Below are positions 1-8,138 of a stretch of DNA of 64,000 bases, one piece after another. Each line of letters begins with the position of its first letter. The first letter of the stretch is position 1. The stretch is from Bauldia sp. (GTDB lineage: Bacteria > Pseudomonadota > Alphaproteobacteria > Rhizobiales > Kaistiaceae): the NCBI GenBank assembly GCA_026126065.1, contig JAHCJY010000002.1, positions 1-64,000 of the forward strand. Direction: 5' to 3'. The notes beneath the pieces were generated by a model that saw only the letters and a list, made by a program, of their open reading frames with translations, was not told where the DNA came from and did no database searches. The translations under genes and the position numbers were made by a program.

Positions 1-200
1 TCCGCGGCGGCAGGCAGATGCCGGTGCTGACCGCCCACGCCTCGGCGGAGAACCTCCGCGAGCTCGGCGCAATGGCGGCGGCCGGCACGCTGCGGCCGTC
101 GATCGAGCGGCGGTTTCCGTTTGCCGAGATGCCGGCGGCGGTGGCGCTGCTGGAGACGCTGCGGGTCAGGGGGAAGGTAGTGGTCGCCAACCTTCAGTGA
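1..200 (+). CDS. C-terminal end of a zinc-type (MDR) alcohol dehydrogenase/quinone reductase-like protein, partial
   Basis: The gene enters from the left edge (frame of base 3) and stops with TGA at 198-200. The visible ~65 residues have the usual end of medium-chain dehydrogenases: a segment on which the enzyme sorts substrates (the stretch with ERRFPFAEMPAAVALLE), then RGKVVV near the C-terminus. In this family that pattern closes the second catalytic half-domain after the Rossmann fold. The catalytic zinc or NADPH-binding parts lie outside the window, so subfamily and substrate cannot be named. High GC and codon use match the chromosome, unlike the next three genes, so this is the left border of the island. 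Confidence 0.65.
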   Translation, partial: RGGRQMPVLTAHASAENLRELGAMAAAGTLRPSIERRFPFAEMPAAVALLETLRVRGKVVVANLQ

Positions 201-307
201 GGGATGCCGTCGGCGAACTGCCGCTTCGCGAAGGCTCGCGACGACTCAGCAGCGAGCGGTGTCACGAGCGCCAGCCTTCCTGTCCAACTAATTGCGTTTG
301 CTACGCA

Positions 308-337
308 TTCGACTTGCAGCTTCAAGTGGCGTAATAT
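308..337 (+). promoter_or_regulatory. possible sigma70-type promoter for the three-gene island
   Basis: TTCGAC (308-313), 18-nt spacer, TAATAT (332-337), about 30 nt before the first ATG of the island operon. The region is AT-rich relative to the flanks. The -35 is weak, so this is only a suggestion. Confidence 0.3.
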
Positions 338-368
338 TTGTTCTTCGTATGTTCTCTTAGTGATGCTT

Positions 369-1118
369 ATGGCCATACAAACTGCAATCGAGTGGACCGA
401 TGCCACCTGGAACCCGGTTACGGGTTGCACAAAGATCAGCGCAGGCTGTGACAACTGCTACGCGGAGCGCTTCGCTGAACGGTTTAGAGGCACGCCCGGT
501 CACCCCTTTGAAAACGGGTTCGATCTGACGCTTCGGGAAGGCCGCATTGAGCAGCCACTGATGTGGCGCAAGCCGCGTATGATTTTCGTCAACTCCATGA
601 GCGATTTGTTTCACAAGGATATTCCCCGGGTTTTCACGGATAGGGTCTTTTCAACAATGGAGCGCGCCAATTGGCACGTATTCCAAGTTCTAACGAAGAG
701 ATCGTCGCTGCTGCGGGACTATCTTGTGGAGCGATACGGAGAACAACACGGACCATCGCATATGTGGTTCGGAGTTTCAGTAGAGGACGGCACGAAGAAA
801 TCTCGTATCAGACACCTACAACAGTCACCGGCTGGCGTTAGATTTCTATCACTTGAGCCTCTTATTGGCCCGATGGGTCGCGTAGATTTAACTGGAATCG
901 ATTGGGTAATCGTTGGCGGTGAAAGTGGACCGAATGCGAGACCAATAGATGCCGAGTGGGTGAGAGACATCCGCGACCAGTGCGTCGCCGCCCAAACCGC
1001 ATTCTTCTTCAAACAGTGGGGGGGACACAGACCGAAGTCTGGGGGGCGTGACCTGGATGGGGTGACTTGGAGCGGATTTCCTACTAGTGGAATCGCAACG
1101 AGGCAGGCCGAGCTTTAG
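369..1118 (+). CDS. DUF5131 / phage Gp37-Gp68 family protein with three-Cys motif
   Basis: 249 residues from the ATG at 369 (an in-frame ATG at 363 is equally possible; neither has a clear Shine-Dalgarno site). The N-terminus IEWTDATWNPVTGC is the family signature. It contains Cys20-x6-Cys27-x2-Cys30, the three-Cys motif after which the partner TcmP was named, and later WVIVGGESGPNARP, also typical. The three cysteines suggest metal or Fe-S binding, but the biochemical activity is not established to my knowledge. It is first in a tight operon with TcmP (12-nt gap) and a DUF6602-like gene. Base composition is lower in GC than the flanking chromosome, consistent with horizontal acquisition. Family assignment is firm; function is unknown. 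Confidence 0.85.
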   Translation: MAIQTAIEWTDATWNPVTGCTKISAGCDNCYAERFAERFRGTPGHPFENGFDLTLREGRIEQPLMWRKPRMIFVNSMSDLFHKDIPRVFTDRVFSTMERANWHVFQVLTKRSSLLRDYLVERYGEQHGPSHMWFGVSVEDGTKKSRIRHLQQSPAGVRFLSLEPLIGPMGRVDLTGIDWVIVGGESGPNARPIDAEWVRDIRDQCVAAQTAFFFKQWGGHRPKSGGRDLDGVTWSGFPTSGIATRQAEL

Positions 1119-1130
1119 GGGAATGGCCGC

Positions 1131-2258
1131 TTGAGGCAGCATTACATCGGTGGGCGAGAGCATGCGGCCATCAAGCATGCTGTCTTAAAGGCTTACCTAG
1201 AGCCATTGGCGTTTAAGACACTGCAAGCCAGGTCGATCAGTAGCCCCTCGTTTGCATATATCGACGGGTACACTGGCCCCTGGGGAGCCGTCGATGATGC
1301 TACCTATATCGACACTTCCTTCGGTGTGGCGCTGGGGGTACTCCGCTCAGTCAAGCAGCGCCTTCCCAACGCGCGCATAAAATGCGTGTTCTGCGAGGTT
1401 CGTCGAACTGCATTTCGGACACTTGAGAAGTTCGTCAGCTCGAACGCCGAGGGGCTCGATGTCCTGTGCGTGAACGGGCGTTTCGAAGAAAATATCGACC
1501 AGATCGTCAACTTTATTGGACCGGACGGATTTCGCTTTGCGTTTATCGATCCAACGGGCTGGAAAGTAGATGCAGCCGCAATAACTCCGCTCTTGCGGGG
1601 AAAATGGTCAGAAGTCTTATTCAATTTTATGGCCGACTTCATCAATCGCTTTCCAGACTTTGATCAGGTTAGCAGGGCCTATGCTGCTCTACTTGGAAAT
1701 GTTGATTGGCGCCGCCGTTACGATGAAACTCCCGCCAGCTTACCGAATGACGAGCGAATACTAATTCTCTTTCGCAAGGTACTAAAGGAGCGATGGAGTT
1801 TTTCTCACCTAGTTGAATTGCCCATTCGTAAACCTTCGCGAGACAAGATATTCTACACGTTGGTCTACGGGACTCGGTCGCCGCATGGAGTGTTAGCTTT
1901 TAGGGATGCTCAAGCGAAGGCAGAGAAGGAAGGTTACGCCGTCGCCGCTGAAGCAACTAGAACAGCTCAGTTCAACTTGTTCTCGGCAGACGAGCAAGCA
2001 GACCAAATTGCGGCCTTTGTAGGAGTCAGCTCGCGGGAGAACTGTGCGGTCGCACGCGAGCGCATCCTCTTGGAGGTTCGCGCCGCGATCTCCATCGAGT
2101 TTCTGAAACTCGCAGCCGTGGTGATGGAGGATGTTCCGGTTCGAGAGCGCGATATAGCTCAGCTCCTGCAGGAGCTGGCCGGGTCGCGAGTTATCAGCTA
2201 CGCGCCGATTGGCGCGCGCGGCGCACCTACCCGAGCGTCGGTGGTTTCGCTCGCGTAG
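1131..2258 (+). CDS. tcmP: three-Cys-motif partner protein TcmP
   Basis: 375 residues. The start is TTG at 1131, chosen because AGGGGA lies at 1117-1122, about 8 nt upstream, and no in-frame ATG is well placed. The features match TcmP proteins: an N-terminal KHAVLKAYLEPL helix, YIDGYTGPWG (residues 43-52), which resembles a nucleotide or SAM-binding loop, and FIDPTGW (138-144). TcmP proteins are known as genetic partners of three-Cys DUF5131 proteins, exactly the arrangement here. The YIDG...FIDPTG layout resembles Rossmann-type methyltransferases, which is an inference. Codon use is AT-richer than the flanks. It probably acts with the gene at 369-1118; whether this is defence, modification or something else is not known. 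Confidence 0.85.
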   Translation: MRQHYIGGREHAAIKHAVLKAYLEPLAFKTLQARSISSPSFAYIDGYTGPWGAVDDATYIDTSFGVALGVLRSVKQRLPNARIKCVFCEVRRTAFRTLEKFVSSNAEGLDVLCVNGRFEENIDQIVNFIGPDGFRFAFIDPTGWKVDAAAITPLLRGKWSEVLFNFMADFINRFPDFDQVSRAYAALLGNVDWRRRYDETPASLPNDERILILFRKVLKERWSFSHLVELPIRKPSRDKIFYTLVYGTRSPHGVLAFRDAQAKAEKEGYAVAAEATRTAQFNLFSADEQADQIAAFVGVSSRENCAVARERILLEVRAAISIEFLKLAAVVMEDVPVRERDIAQLLQELAGSRVISYAPIGARGAPTRASVVSLA

Positions 2259-2272
2259 AGCGTCTGGGTCAA

Positions 2273-3163
2273 GTGCGCGACCAAGGGACCAAGCTGAACT
2301 TCGTCGACATCGAGCTTCAAAAAAGTAGTGTCCAGCAAGAGCGCCGCCTTGCCCTTAAATCTCAGCCGCGAGTTCAATCTCCGATGACACGCGACAATGC
2401 TCGTCCGAAGAAGCAGCCCGTCCCGATTGTGAACAATAGATTTAGCGCCGCCTTGTCTCATTTGGCTGCTTCTTTGGTCGAGACTAGTGGTGTTTCTCAT
2501 ACAGGGATCAAGGGAGGAGAACGCGAAGAAATTGTAAGAGCATTCTTCGCAAGACACCTGCCGCGTCGTTATAAAGTTGAAGCCGGCGAGGTTGTAGATC
2601 AACTGAACGGATCAAGCCCACAGCTTGATGCCATGATATTTGACGAAATAAAAGACTTCAGTCTCGCCGTTGGGAAGACACCTATCTTGGCTGCGGAGGC
2701 CTTGCTAGCTAGCATCGAGGTTAAGTCACGGCTCGACAAGGCAGAGACGATAAAGTGTCTGTCCTCCGCGAGAAAATTGCGTGAACTGATGCCATTTCGC
2801 AGTCCTGTCAGCGGACATGTAGGTAAGAAGAAGCCCGGGGTACTACTCAGCAGTGCAAGATACTTCCATTGCGTCTTCGCCTTTGACACAGACATATTGC
2901 CAGACAACTGGCTAGATGCTGAGCTGAGACGGTTTAACTCCGGCCAGGCTCCGGTGCCCATCGATCTTCTTTACGTTAGAGGACGAGGGCTCATCAATTT
3001 TGCGTCTCGCCGTGCTAAATTGGAGAGCGCGTCTGGTGGTGCATTGGCGCAGTTCTATTTTGGGATACTGAATTTTATTGACCGCGAGGGCAGACGCCGT
3101 GCTCCCACCCCATACAGCGACTACGCGACCGTTCTAGGCGGCAAGGATTGGATCACGTTTTAG
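2273..3163 (+). CDS. DUF6602-like protein with PD-(D/E)xK-like signature
   Basis: 296 residues from a GTG at 2273, 14 nt after tcmP; an ATG at 2384 (259 residues) is an alternative because the first ~37 residues look poorly structured. The core (from about residue 58) contains GIKGGEREEIVRAFF, then LPRRYKVEAGEVVD, QLDAMIFDE (Asp119) and SIEVKS (Glu149-Val-Lys151). This order fits DUF6602 and also the D...ExK catalytic pattern of the PD-(D/E)xK nuclease fold, which is an inference. It is the last gene of the AT-richer three-gene island and stops 23 bp before the convergent ligD. A nuclease-like third component would suit a restriction or defence module, but no activity can be claimed. Confidence 0.65.
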   Translation: MRDQGTKLNFVDIELQKSSVQQERRLALKSQPRVQSPMTRDNARPKKQPVPIVNNRFSAALSHLAASLVETSGVSHTGIKGGEREEIVRAFFARHLPRRYKVEAGEVVDQLNGSSPQLDAMIFDEIKDFSLAVGKTPILAAEALLASIEVKSRLDKAETIKCLSSARKLRELMPFRSPVSGHVGKKKPGVLLSSARYFHCVFAFDTDILPDNWLDAELRRFNSGQAPVPIDLLYVRGRGLINFASRRAKLESASGGALAQFYFGILNFIDREGRRRAPTPYSDYATVLGGKDWITF

Positions 3164-3185
3164 ATCGACCACCTGCGCAAGGCCG

Positions 3186-6100
3186 TCACCCCAGCGGCAA
3201 CATCTGCCGCACCTCAAAATACCCCCGCCACGGATCCCCCTTCTCCGCCTTGAGCGCCTCGGCGTAGGTGTCCACCGAGACCGGGTGCGCGCTCTCCAGC
3301 GCGTCCAGCGCCGTCCACCGCACCGGCCATGACACCGGCGCGCCCTTGCGGGCGCGGGTGGAGTATGGGGCTATGGCGGTCGCGCCGCGGCCGTTGCGGA
3401 GGTAGTCGATGAAGATGCGGCCCTTGCGCGCCGCCTTCGACATCACGGCAAGGTACCGCTTCGGGTCCTCCTGCGCCATGATCCGCGCCATCGCCTCGGC
3501 GAAGCTGCGGATGTGGTCCCAGCCCTGCTTCGGCACGAGCGGCACGACGACGTGGAGGCCTTTTCCGCCGGTCGTCATGCAGAAGGATTCGAGCCCCAGC
3601 GCCTTCAGGCGGTCGCGCATCTCGACGGCGCCGTCCTTCACCGCCTGGAACGGGATGTCCTCGTCGGGGTCGAAATCGAACACGAGGCGGTCGGGCTGCT
3701 CCAGCGTCTTCACGTGGCTGCCCCAGACGTGGAGCTCGAGCGCGCCCATCTGCACGGCGGCGACGAGGCCCTGTTTGTCCTCGATGTAGAGGTACGTGTC
3801 GGTCCCCTCGCGCTCGCGGATCTCGATCGGCTTGAACTGCGTGGGAAAACCCTCGCTGGCGTGCTTCTGGTAAAAACAGTCCGCCCCGGCCCCGCGCGGA
3901 CAGCGCACCAGGCTGAGCGGCCGCCCCGCGACATGCGGCAGGATGCGATCCGCCAGCGCGAGCTGGAACGCGATGAGCTGGCGCTTCGTGATCTTCTTGT
4001 CCGGGAAGAGGACGCGGTTCGGGTTGGTGACCTTCACCCCCTCGATCTGGATCGCGTTGGCGTCCTTGTCCCGCTCGATGGTGATGATGCTGGTCTTGCG
4101 CTTCGGGGGGGCTGCGTCAGCGGGCGCGTCCGGCTTCGCGGGCTTCGGCTTGTTGGCAGGTTTGCCTTCTTCAACCTCCCCCTTGTGGGGAGGTCCAACG
4201 CGCCGCGCGGAGCGCGTCGGGTTGGGGTGGGGTTCCGCCTCACCTCCCGCCGCAGACTTGCGGCGCGGCTGCTCCCCCTCCGATTTCGCGTCGGCTCCGC
4301 CTCGCGAAACCGGCTCCCCCACAAGGGGGGAGCGGGAGGTGGCAGCGCGCTTCTTGGTCGGGGTCGCAACCGACGGTGCATCCTGCTCGGCTCCGCTTCC
4401 TTCCACCTCCCCCCTGTGGGGAGGTCCAAGCCGCCGCGCGGAGCGCGTCGGGTTGGGGTGGGGACTGTCCTCACCGCCCGCTCCGGACTTGCGGCGCGGC
4501 TGCTCCCCCTCCGCTTTTGCGTCGGCTCCGCCTCGCGAAACCGGCTCCCCCACAAGGGGGGAGCGGGAGCTAGCAGCGCGCTTCTTTCGCTTCGGCTTCG
4601 CCTCTGCTTCGCCTTCCTCCGCTTCGCTTGCTTCAACCTCCCCCTTGTGGGGAGGTCCAAGCCGCCGCGCGGAGCGCGTCGGGTTGGGGTGGGGACTTTC
4701 CTCACCGCCCGCCGCAGACTTGCGGCGCAGCTGCTCCCCCTCCGATTTCGCGTCGGCTCCGCCTCGCGAAACCGGCTCCCCCACAAGGGGGGAGCGGGAG
4801 GTGCGTTTCTTCCACGTCGGCTCTGCGTCGGCTTCGGGTTCCTCGGCTGCGACTTTCCCCCGCGCGCCCCCACCCCGATCGTTCCCGCGAAGGCGGGAAT
4901 CCATCCCGCTTCGAAGGGACTCTTCCTGGCCTTCGGCCTGATGGGTCCCCGCCTTCGCGGGGATGAGCGGCTGGGGGGTGGCCTTCCCGCCACGCCTCCG
5001 CTGCGCGGGCTTCGGCGTGCCTTCGGGCTCCGCAGCGGCTTCCACCTCCTCGACCGGCATCTCCTCATCCAGCGCGTCGACATCCTTCGCCGACTTGTCC
5101 CGCCGCAGCGCCTTGAAGCTGGCCTGGCGCAGAAGGTCGTCCGAGGAAATACCGCGATAGGCGACGGTGGCGACGAGTTCCGGCTTCACGAAACGCGCGC
5201 TCCGGACGAACCCCTTCGGCACCTCGACCGGCGCCTTCTCCACCGCGCGCTTCTCCAGCTCGGGCCACAGCGCGTCCTGCTCGCGCGCGCCAAAGCCGGA
5301 GCCGACCTTGCCGCGGTAGACGAGCTTCCCGCCCTCGCGCGTTGCCAGCAGCAGCGCGGCGAAACGCTTGCCCTTCACCGGCGACGGCTCCCAGCCCACG
5401 ACGAGGAATTCGTCGTCCTGCCCTGTCTTCACCTTGAGCCACGCCTTCGAGCGCTCGGAGCGGTAGAGCGAATCCGCCCGCTTCGAGACGATGCCTTCGA
5501 GTTCCATCTTCTCGGCGTGGGCGTAGACGTCCGCGCCGTGGCCCAGCACGTGGTCGGAATAGAGGAGCGGCCCGGCCTTGGGGCTGCCGCGCAGCAGCTC
5601 CGCGAGCTTCGCCTTTCGCTCGAGGAGCGGCACCTTCCGGAGGTCCGCCCCGTCGAGCTCGATCAGGTCGAACAAATGATAGACGAGCCCCCGCCCCTTC
5701 CCCTCGTTCCCCATCGCGGCCTGGAGCGCGGAAAAGTCGGTCTTGCCGTCCTTGCCCGGCACGGCCACCTCGCCGTCGAGCAGCGCGGACATCGCCGGCA
5801 GGTCGGCGATGGCAGGCACGAGGCCGGCGAAGCGGTCCGTCCAGTCGAGGCCGTTGCGGGTAAAAATCTTCACGCGGCCGCCGGCCTTCGCCGCGATCGC
5901 GCGGTAGCCGTCGTACTTGATCTCATGCACCCAGTCGTCGCCCGAAGGCGGCGCATCCACCAGCGTCGCCATCATCGGCGCGGCGAATTTCGGCATCGGC
6001 ACCGCGGCGTCGGTGGCGCTCGCCTTCTTTGCCGCGCCGTCGTCCGCGGCCGGCGCCTTCGTCCGCCGGCCGGCGCGCGTCCACTCGTCGTTCCCCGCGG

Positions 6101-6671
6101 CGATCTCCTCCATCGTCCGGCCTGAGCGGACGCTGGTCATCGCGCGCTCGACGATGGGCGTTCCTTCCGTGCTGGCGTAGCCGTCTCGCTCCTTGAACAG
6201 GAGCCAGTTCTCCGCGCGGCTCTTCCTGTCCCGGTTGTTCTTGATGCGGACGAGCATCCAGTTGCCCTTGAGCCGCGCGCCGTCGAGCCGGAATTTCAGC
6301 TTGCCCTCGTCGAGCTTGTCCTCGTCCGGCAGCGGCTCCCAGGTGCCCTCGTCCCACAGCATCACCGTCCCGCCCCCGTACTCGCCCTTCGGGATCGTCC
6401 CCTCGAAATCGCCATAGTCGAGCGGGTGATCCTCGGTGCGGACGGCAAGGCGCTTGTCGGCCGGGTCGAGGCTCGGCCCGCGCGTCACCGCCCAGCTCTT
6501 GAGGACGCCGTCCTTCTCGAGCCGGAGATCGAAATGCAGCCGCGTCGCGGCATGCTTCTGGATGAGATAGCGGTTGCCCCCCGCCTTCCGCTTCTGGGCG
6601 CCGTCCGCAGGCTCCGCAGTCTTCTTGAAGTCGCGCTTCTCGCGGTAGGTCTTGAGGAGATCGTCGGCCAT
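3186..6671 (-). CDS. ligD: multifunctional DNA ligase D (phosphoesterase-ligase-polymerase), with repeat-expanded linker
   Basis: Bacterial NHEJ enzyme that processes and seals double-strand breaks with Ku. 1161 residues from ATG 6671 (GGAG upstream; a more upstream ATG at 6722 lacks support). Domain order: 3'-phosphoesterase (~25-190; HFDLRLE, FEGTIPKGEYGGG), ATP-dependent ligase (~225-540; HEIKYDGYR with the adenylated Lys252), a long linker (~545-860), then the archaeo-eukaryotic-primase-type polymerase (~870-1150; FDFDPDED supplies the metal-binding aspartates). Most LigD proteins are about 800-930 residues; the excess here is the linker, which is largely made of three in-frame 168-bp palindromic repeats and a fourth repeat. 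Frame is kept throughout, so the gene looks intact. Its ku partner lies 365 bp upstream on the same strand. Confidence 0.95.
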   Translation of the reverse strand: MADDLLKTYREKRDFKKTAEPADGAQKRKAGGNRYLIQKHAATRLHFDLRLEKDGVLKSWAVTRGPSLDPADKRLAVRTEDHPLDYGDFEGTIPKGEYGGGTVMLWDEGTWEPLPDEDKLDEGKLKFRLDGARLKGNWMLVRIKNNRDRKSRAENWLLFKERDGYASTEGTPIVERAMTSVRSGRTMEEIAAGNDEWTRAGRRTKAPAADDGAAKKASATDAAVPMPKFAAPMMATLVDAPPSGDDWVHEIKYDGYRAIAAKAGGRVKIFTRNGLDWTDRFAGLVPAIADLPAMSALLDGEVAVPGKDGKTDFSALQAAMGNEGKGRGLVYHLFDLIELDGADLRKVPLLERKAKLAELLRGSPKAGPLLYSDHVLGHGADVYAHAEKMELEGIVSKRADSLYRSERSKAWLKVKTGQDDEFLVVGWEPSPVKGKRFAALLLATREGGKLVYRGKVGSGFGAREQDALWPELEKRAVEKAPVEVPKGFVRSARFVKPELVATVAYRGISSDDLLRQASFKALRRDKSAKDVDALDEEMPVEEVEAAAEPEGTPKPAQRRRGGKATPQPLIPAKAGTHQAEGQEESLRSGMDSRLRGNDRGGGARGKVAAEEPEADAEPTWKKRTSRSPLVGEPVSRGGADAKSEGEQLRRKSAAGGEESPHPNPTRSARRLGPPHKGEVEASEAEEGEAEAKPKRKKRAASSRSPLVGEPVSRGGADAKAEGEQPRRKSGAGGEDSPHPNPTRSARRLGPPHRGEVEGSGAEQDAPSVATPTKKRAATSRSPLVGEPVSRGGADAKSEGEQPRRKSAAGGEAEPHPNPTRSARRVGPPHKGEVEEGKPANKPKPAKPDAPADAAPPKRKTSIITIERDKDANAIQIEGVKVTNPNRVLFPDKKITKRQLIAFQLALADRILPHVAGRPLSLVRCPRGAGADCFYQKHASEGFPTQFKPIEIREREGTDTYLYIEDKQGLVAAVQMGALELHVWGSHVKTLEQPDRLVFDFDPDEDIPFQAVKDGAVEMRDRLKALGLESFCMTTGGKGLHVVVPLVPKQGWDHIRSFAEAMARIMAQEDPKRYLAVMSKAARKGRIFIDYLRNGRGATAIAPYSTRARKGAPVSWPVRWTALDALESAHPVSVDTYAEALKAEKGDPWRGYFEVRQMLPLG
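4173..4340 (-). repeat. 168-bp palindromic repeat, copy A, in frame within ligD
   Basis: Begins on the + strand with AACCTCCCCCTTGTGGGGAG, itself a hairpin, and ends with a second hairpin (CTCCCCCACAAGGGGGGAG). 168 bp is 56 codons, so the insertion adds residues such as SPLVGEPVSRGGADAK without a frameshift. Nearly identical to copies B and C; the fragments GSPTRGE and PPHKGEVE recur in each. Confidence 0.85.
4403..4570 (-). repeat. 168-bp palindromic repeat, copy B, in frame within ligD
   Basis: Same length, same orientation and same terminal hairpins as the copy at 4173-4340, separated from it by 62 bp of unrelated Lys/Arg/Ala-rich linker code. A few base differences show that the copies are not brand new. 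Confidence 0.85.
4634..4801 (-). repeat. 168-bp palindromic repeat, copy C, in frame within ligD
   Basis: Third copy, 63 bp from copy B. Again 168 bp with a hairpin at each end and the same reading frame. The 62-63 bp inter-copy spacing, with similar Lys-rich code between copies, suggests tandem duplication of a repeat-plus-spacer unit (~230 bp) rather than three independent insertions. Confidence 0.85.
4878..4970 (-). repeat. second palindromic repeat family (IPAKAG...DSRLRGND type) inside ligD
   Basis: Two hairpins, TTCCCGCGAAGGCGGGAA (4882-4899) and TCCCCGCCTTCGCGGGGA (4946-4963), bracket a short variable core. Translated in the ligD frame this gives LIPAKAGTH and MDSRLRGND, a peptide pair I recognise from a repeat family common in proteobacterial genomes, normally intergenic. 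Confidence 0.8.
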
Positions 6672-7036
6672 GGCTCGCTCCGGACTTGGCGGAGGATAAC
6701 GCGGGGAAGCGCGGTTCGGCACCCGGATATGCCCGCGGCGGTGATGCCGTCGAGTTCGCCGCTCGACCTACGCACTCCTGCCGCCGTCATCGTAGGGTCC
6801 TCTCCCCCCTTGAGGGGGAGAGATAGAGAGGGGGGTATGCCCCTCGACGGGCCGTCGAAGCGCGAAGAATGCGTCAACACCCGCGTGCACGATAGGCCCG
6901 CAGGTCGCGCGGCATACCCCCCTCCCAATCCCTCCCCCTCAAGGGGGAGGGGTGAGACCTCCTTCGAGGCTCTGACACAGCTTCGCGTTGGATGGCTATG
7001 GTCGCAGGCGACGCCAGCCTGCCACGCAGTCGCCCG
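6672..7036. other. ligD-ku intergenic region
   Basis: 365 bp with no convincing gene. Apart from the ligD ribosome-binding site it contains the inverted-repeat element described at 6798-6956. No ku terminator with a T-run was seen. Confidence 0.6.
6798..6956. repeat. MITE-like element with ~43-bp imperfect terminal inverted repeats
   Basis: The left arm (6798-6841) contains CCCTTGAGGGGGAGAGAT and GAGGGGGGTATGCC. The right arm (6911-6956) is its imperfect reverse complement, with GGCATACCCCCCTCC and CCCCCTCAAGGGGGAGGGG. Each arm holds an internal hairpin. There is no ORF for a transposase, so it would be a non-autonomous element. Confidence 0.7.
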
Positions 7037-7960
7037 CTAAGCCGCCTTGCGGCTCTTCGCGGCGGGCTTCTTCTCGGCGGGCGCCTTCGCCTTGGCGCGC
7101 TTGGGCGTGGCCTTCTCGCTCTTCTCCTCGTCCGGCTCGGCGGCCTTGGCGGCGGCCTTCTTCGGCTTCTTGTCCGAAGCGCCGGCGCTTTCCATCGAGC
7201 GCTTCAGCGCATCCATGAGGTTGATGACCTGCGCGCCGACCTCGGGCTCGTCGACCTCCTCGAGCGGCCGCTCGTCGATCTTGGCCTGGATCAGCTCGCG
7301 GAGCTTGGCGTCATAGGGGTCGGTGAACGCCTTCGGGTCGAAGGGCTTTGCCTTCCGCTTGATGAGGTCCTCGGCCATGCCGGTGAGTTCCTCGTCGGGC
7401 ACAAGGTTCGGAACGCCATCGTAGAACTGGTCCGCCTTGGCGATCTCGTCCGCGTAGCGCAGCGTCTCGATGATGAGGCCCTTGCCGTACGGCTTCAGCG
7501 CCACGACGCTCGCCTTGCCGCGGACGACCATCTGGCCGAGGCCTACTTTCTTGGTCTTCTTCAGCGCGTCGCGGATGACGACATAGGCCTCACCCGCGAC
7601 GTCGTCGTCATCGGGCGCGACATACAGCGGCTTGTCGAAATAGACCGGGTCGATCTCGTCCTCGTCGACGAACTGGACCAGGTCGATCGTCCGCTTCGCC
7701 TCCATCTTGAGGTTCTCGATCTCGTCGTCCTCGAAGAGCACGTACTTGCCCTTCTCGATCTCGTAGCCCTTGATGATCTCGTCGGGCTCGACGGAACCCA
7801 CGCCCGGAACGACCTTGTCGTAGCGGATGCGCTTCCCGGTTTCCTTGTGGATCTGGTTGAACGAAATCCGCGCGGCGGTCTTCGTTGCCGAGAACAGCTG
7901 GACCGGAATCGACACGAGGGCGAGACGAATCTGGCCCGACCAGTAAGCACGCGCAGCCAT
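7037..7960 (-). CDS. ku: Ku homodimer DNA end-binding protein (NHEJ)
   Basis: Ring-shaped protein that binds DNA double-strand ends and recruits LigD. 307 residues from ATG 7960, selected because GGAGG lies just upstream and because MAARAYWSGQIRLALVSIPVQL is the standard bacterial Ku start. The Ku core covers residues 1-~255 (PVYFDKPLYVAPDD, MVVRGKASVVALKPYGKGL). The C-terminal ~45 residues are Lys/Ala-rich (KKPKKAAAKAAEPDEE), the type of basic tail known to aid DNA binding or threading in bacterial Ku. Same strand as ligD, with an insertion element between them, so the pair forms an NHEJ locus. Confidence 0.96.
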   Translation of the reverse strand: MAARAYWSGQIRLALVSIPVQLFSATKTAARISFNQIHKETGKRIRYDKVVPGVGSVEPDEIIKGYEIEKGKYVLFEDDEIENLKMEAKRTIDLVQFVDEDEIDPVYFDKPLYVAPDDDDVAGEAYVVIRDALKKTKKVGLGQMVVRGKASVVALKPYGKGLIIETLRYADEIAKADQFYDGVPNLVPDEELTGMAEDLIKRKAKPFDPKAFTDPYDAKLRELIQAKIDERPLEEVDEPEVGAQVINLMDALKRSMESAGASDKKPKKAAAKAAEPDEEKSEKATPKRAKAKAPAEKKPAAKSRKAA

Positions 7961-8138
7961 TCTTGGCCTCCGTAACGCAAGGACAGGTGGGCGACGGCGT
8001 CGCCCCATTCAACGGCCGACGGCCGGATTCCGTTGCCTGGGCAATGTATTTGTCAAGGCGTTGCCGTGCCGTTTATGGTCCGCGGGGTCGATGGGCGGCC
8101 GGCGGGGCGTTGCCCCGGCAGCGTGCGGGAGCAGCGGA

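Noticed and set aside
200..3170. Attachment-site direct repeats flanking the three-gene island
   Set aside because: I compared the junctions near 200 and 3165 and saw no shared direct repeat; no integrase or tRNA is beside the island.
4173..4801. CRISPR-like spaced repeats (168 bp with 62-63 bp spacing)
   Set aside because: Repeats are far too long, lie within a coding frame, and the spacers are similar to each other.
3513..6125. 870-codon open frame on the + strand opposite ligD
   Set aside because: Antisense shadow of ligD in high-GC DNA. The reading is low-complexity (Arg/Pro/Leu) and no family signature is seen, whereas the minus strand has full LigD domains.
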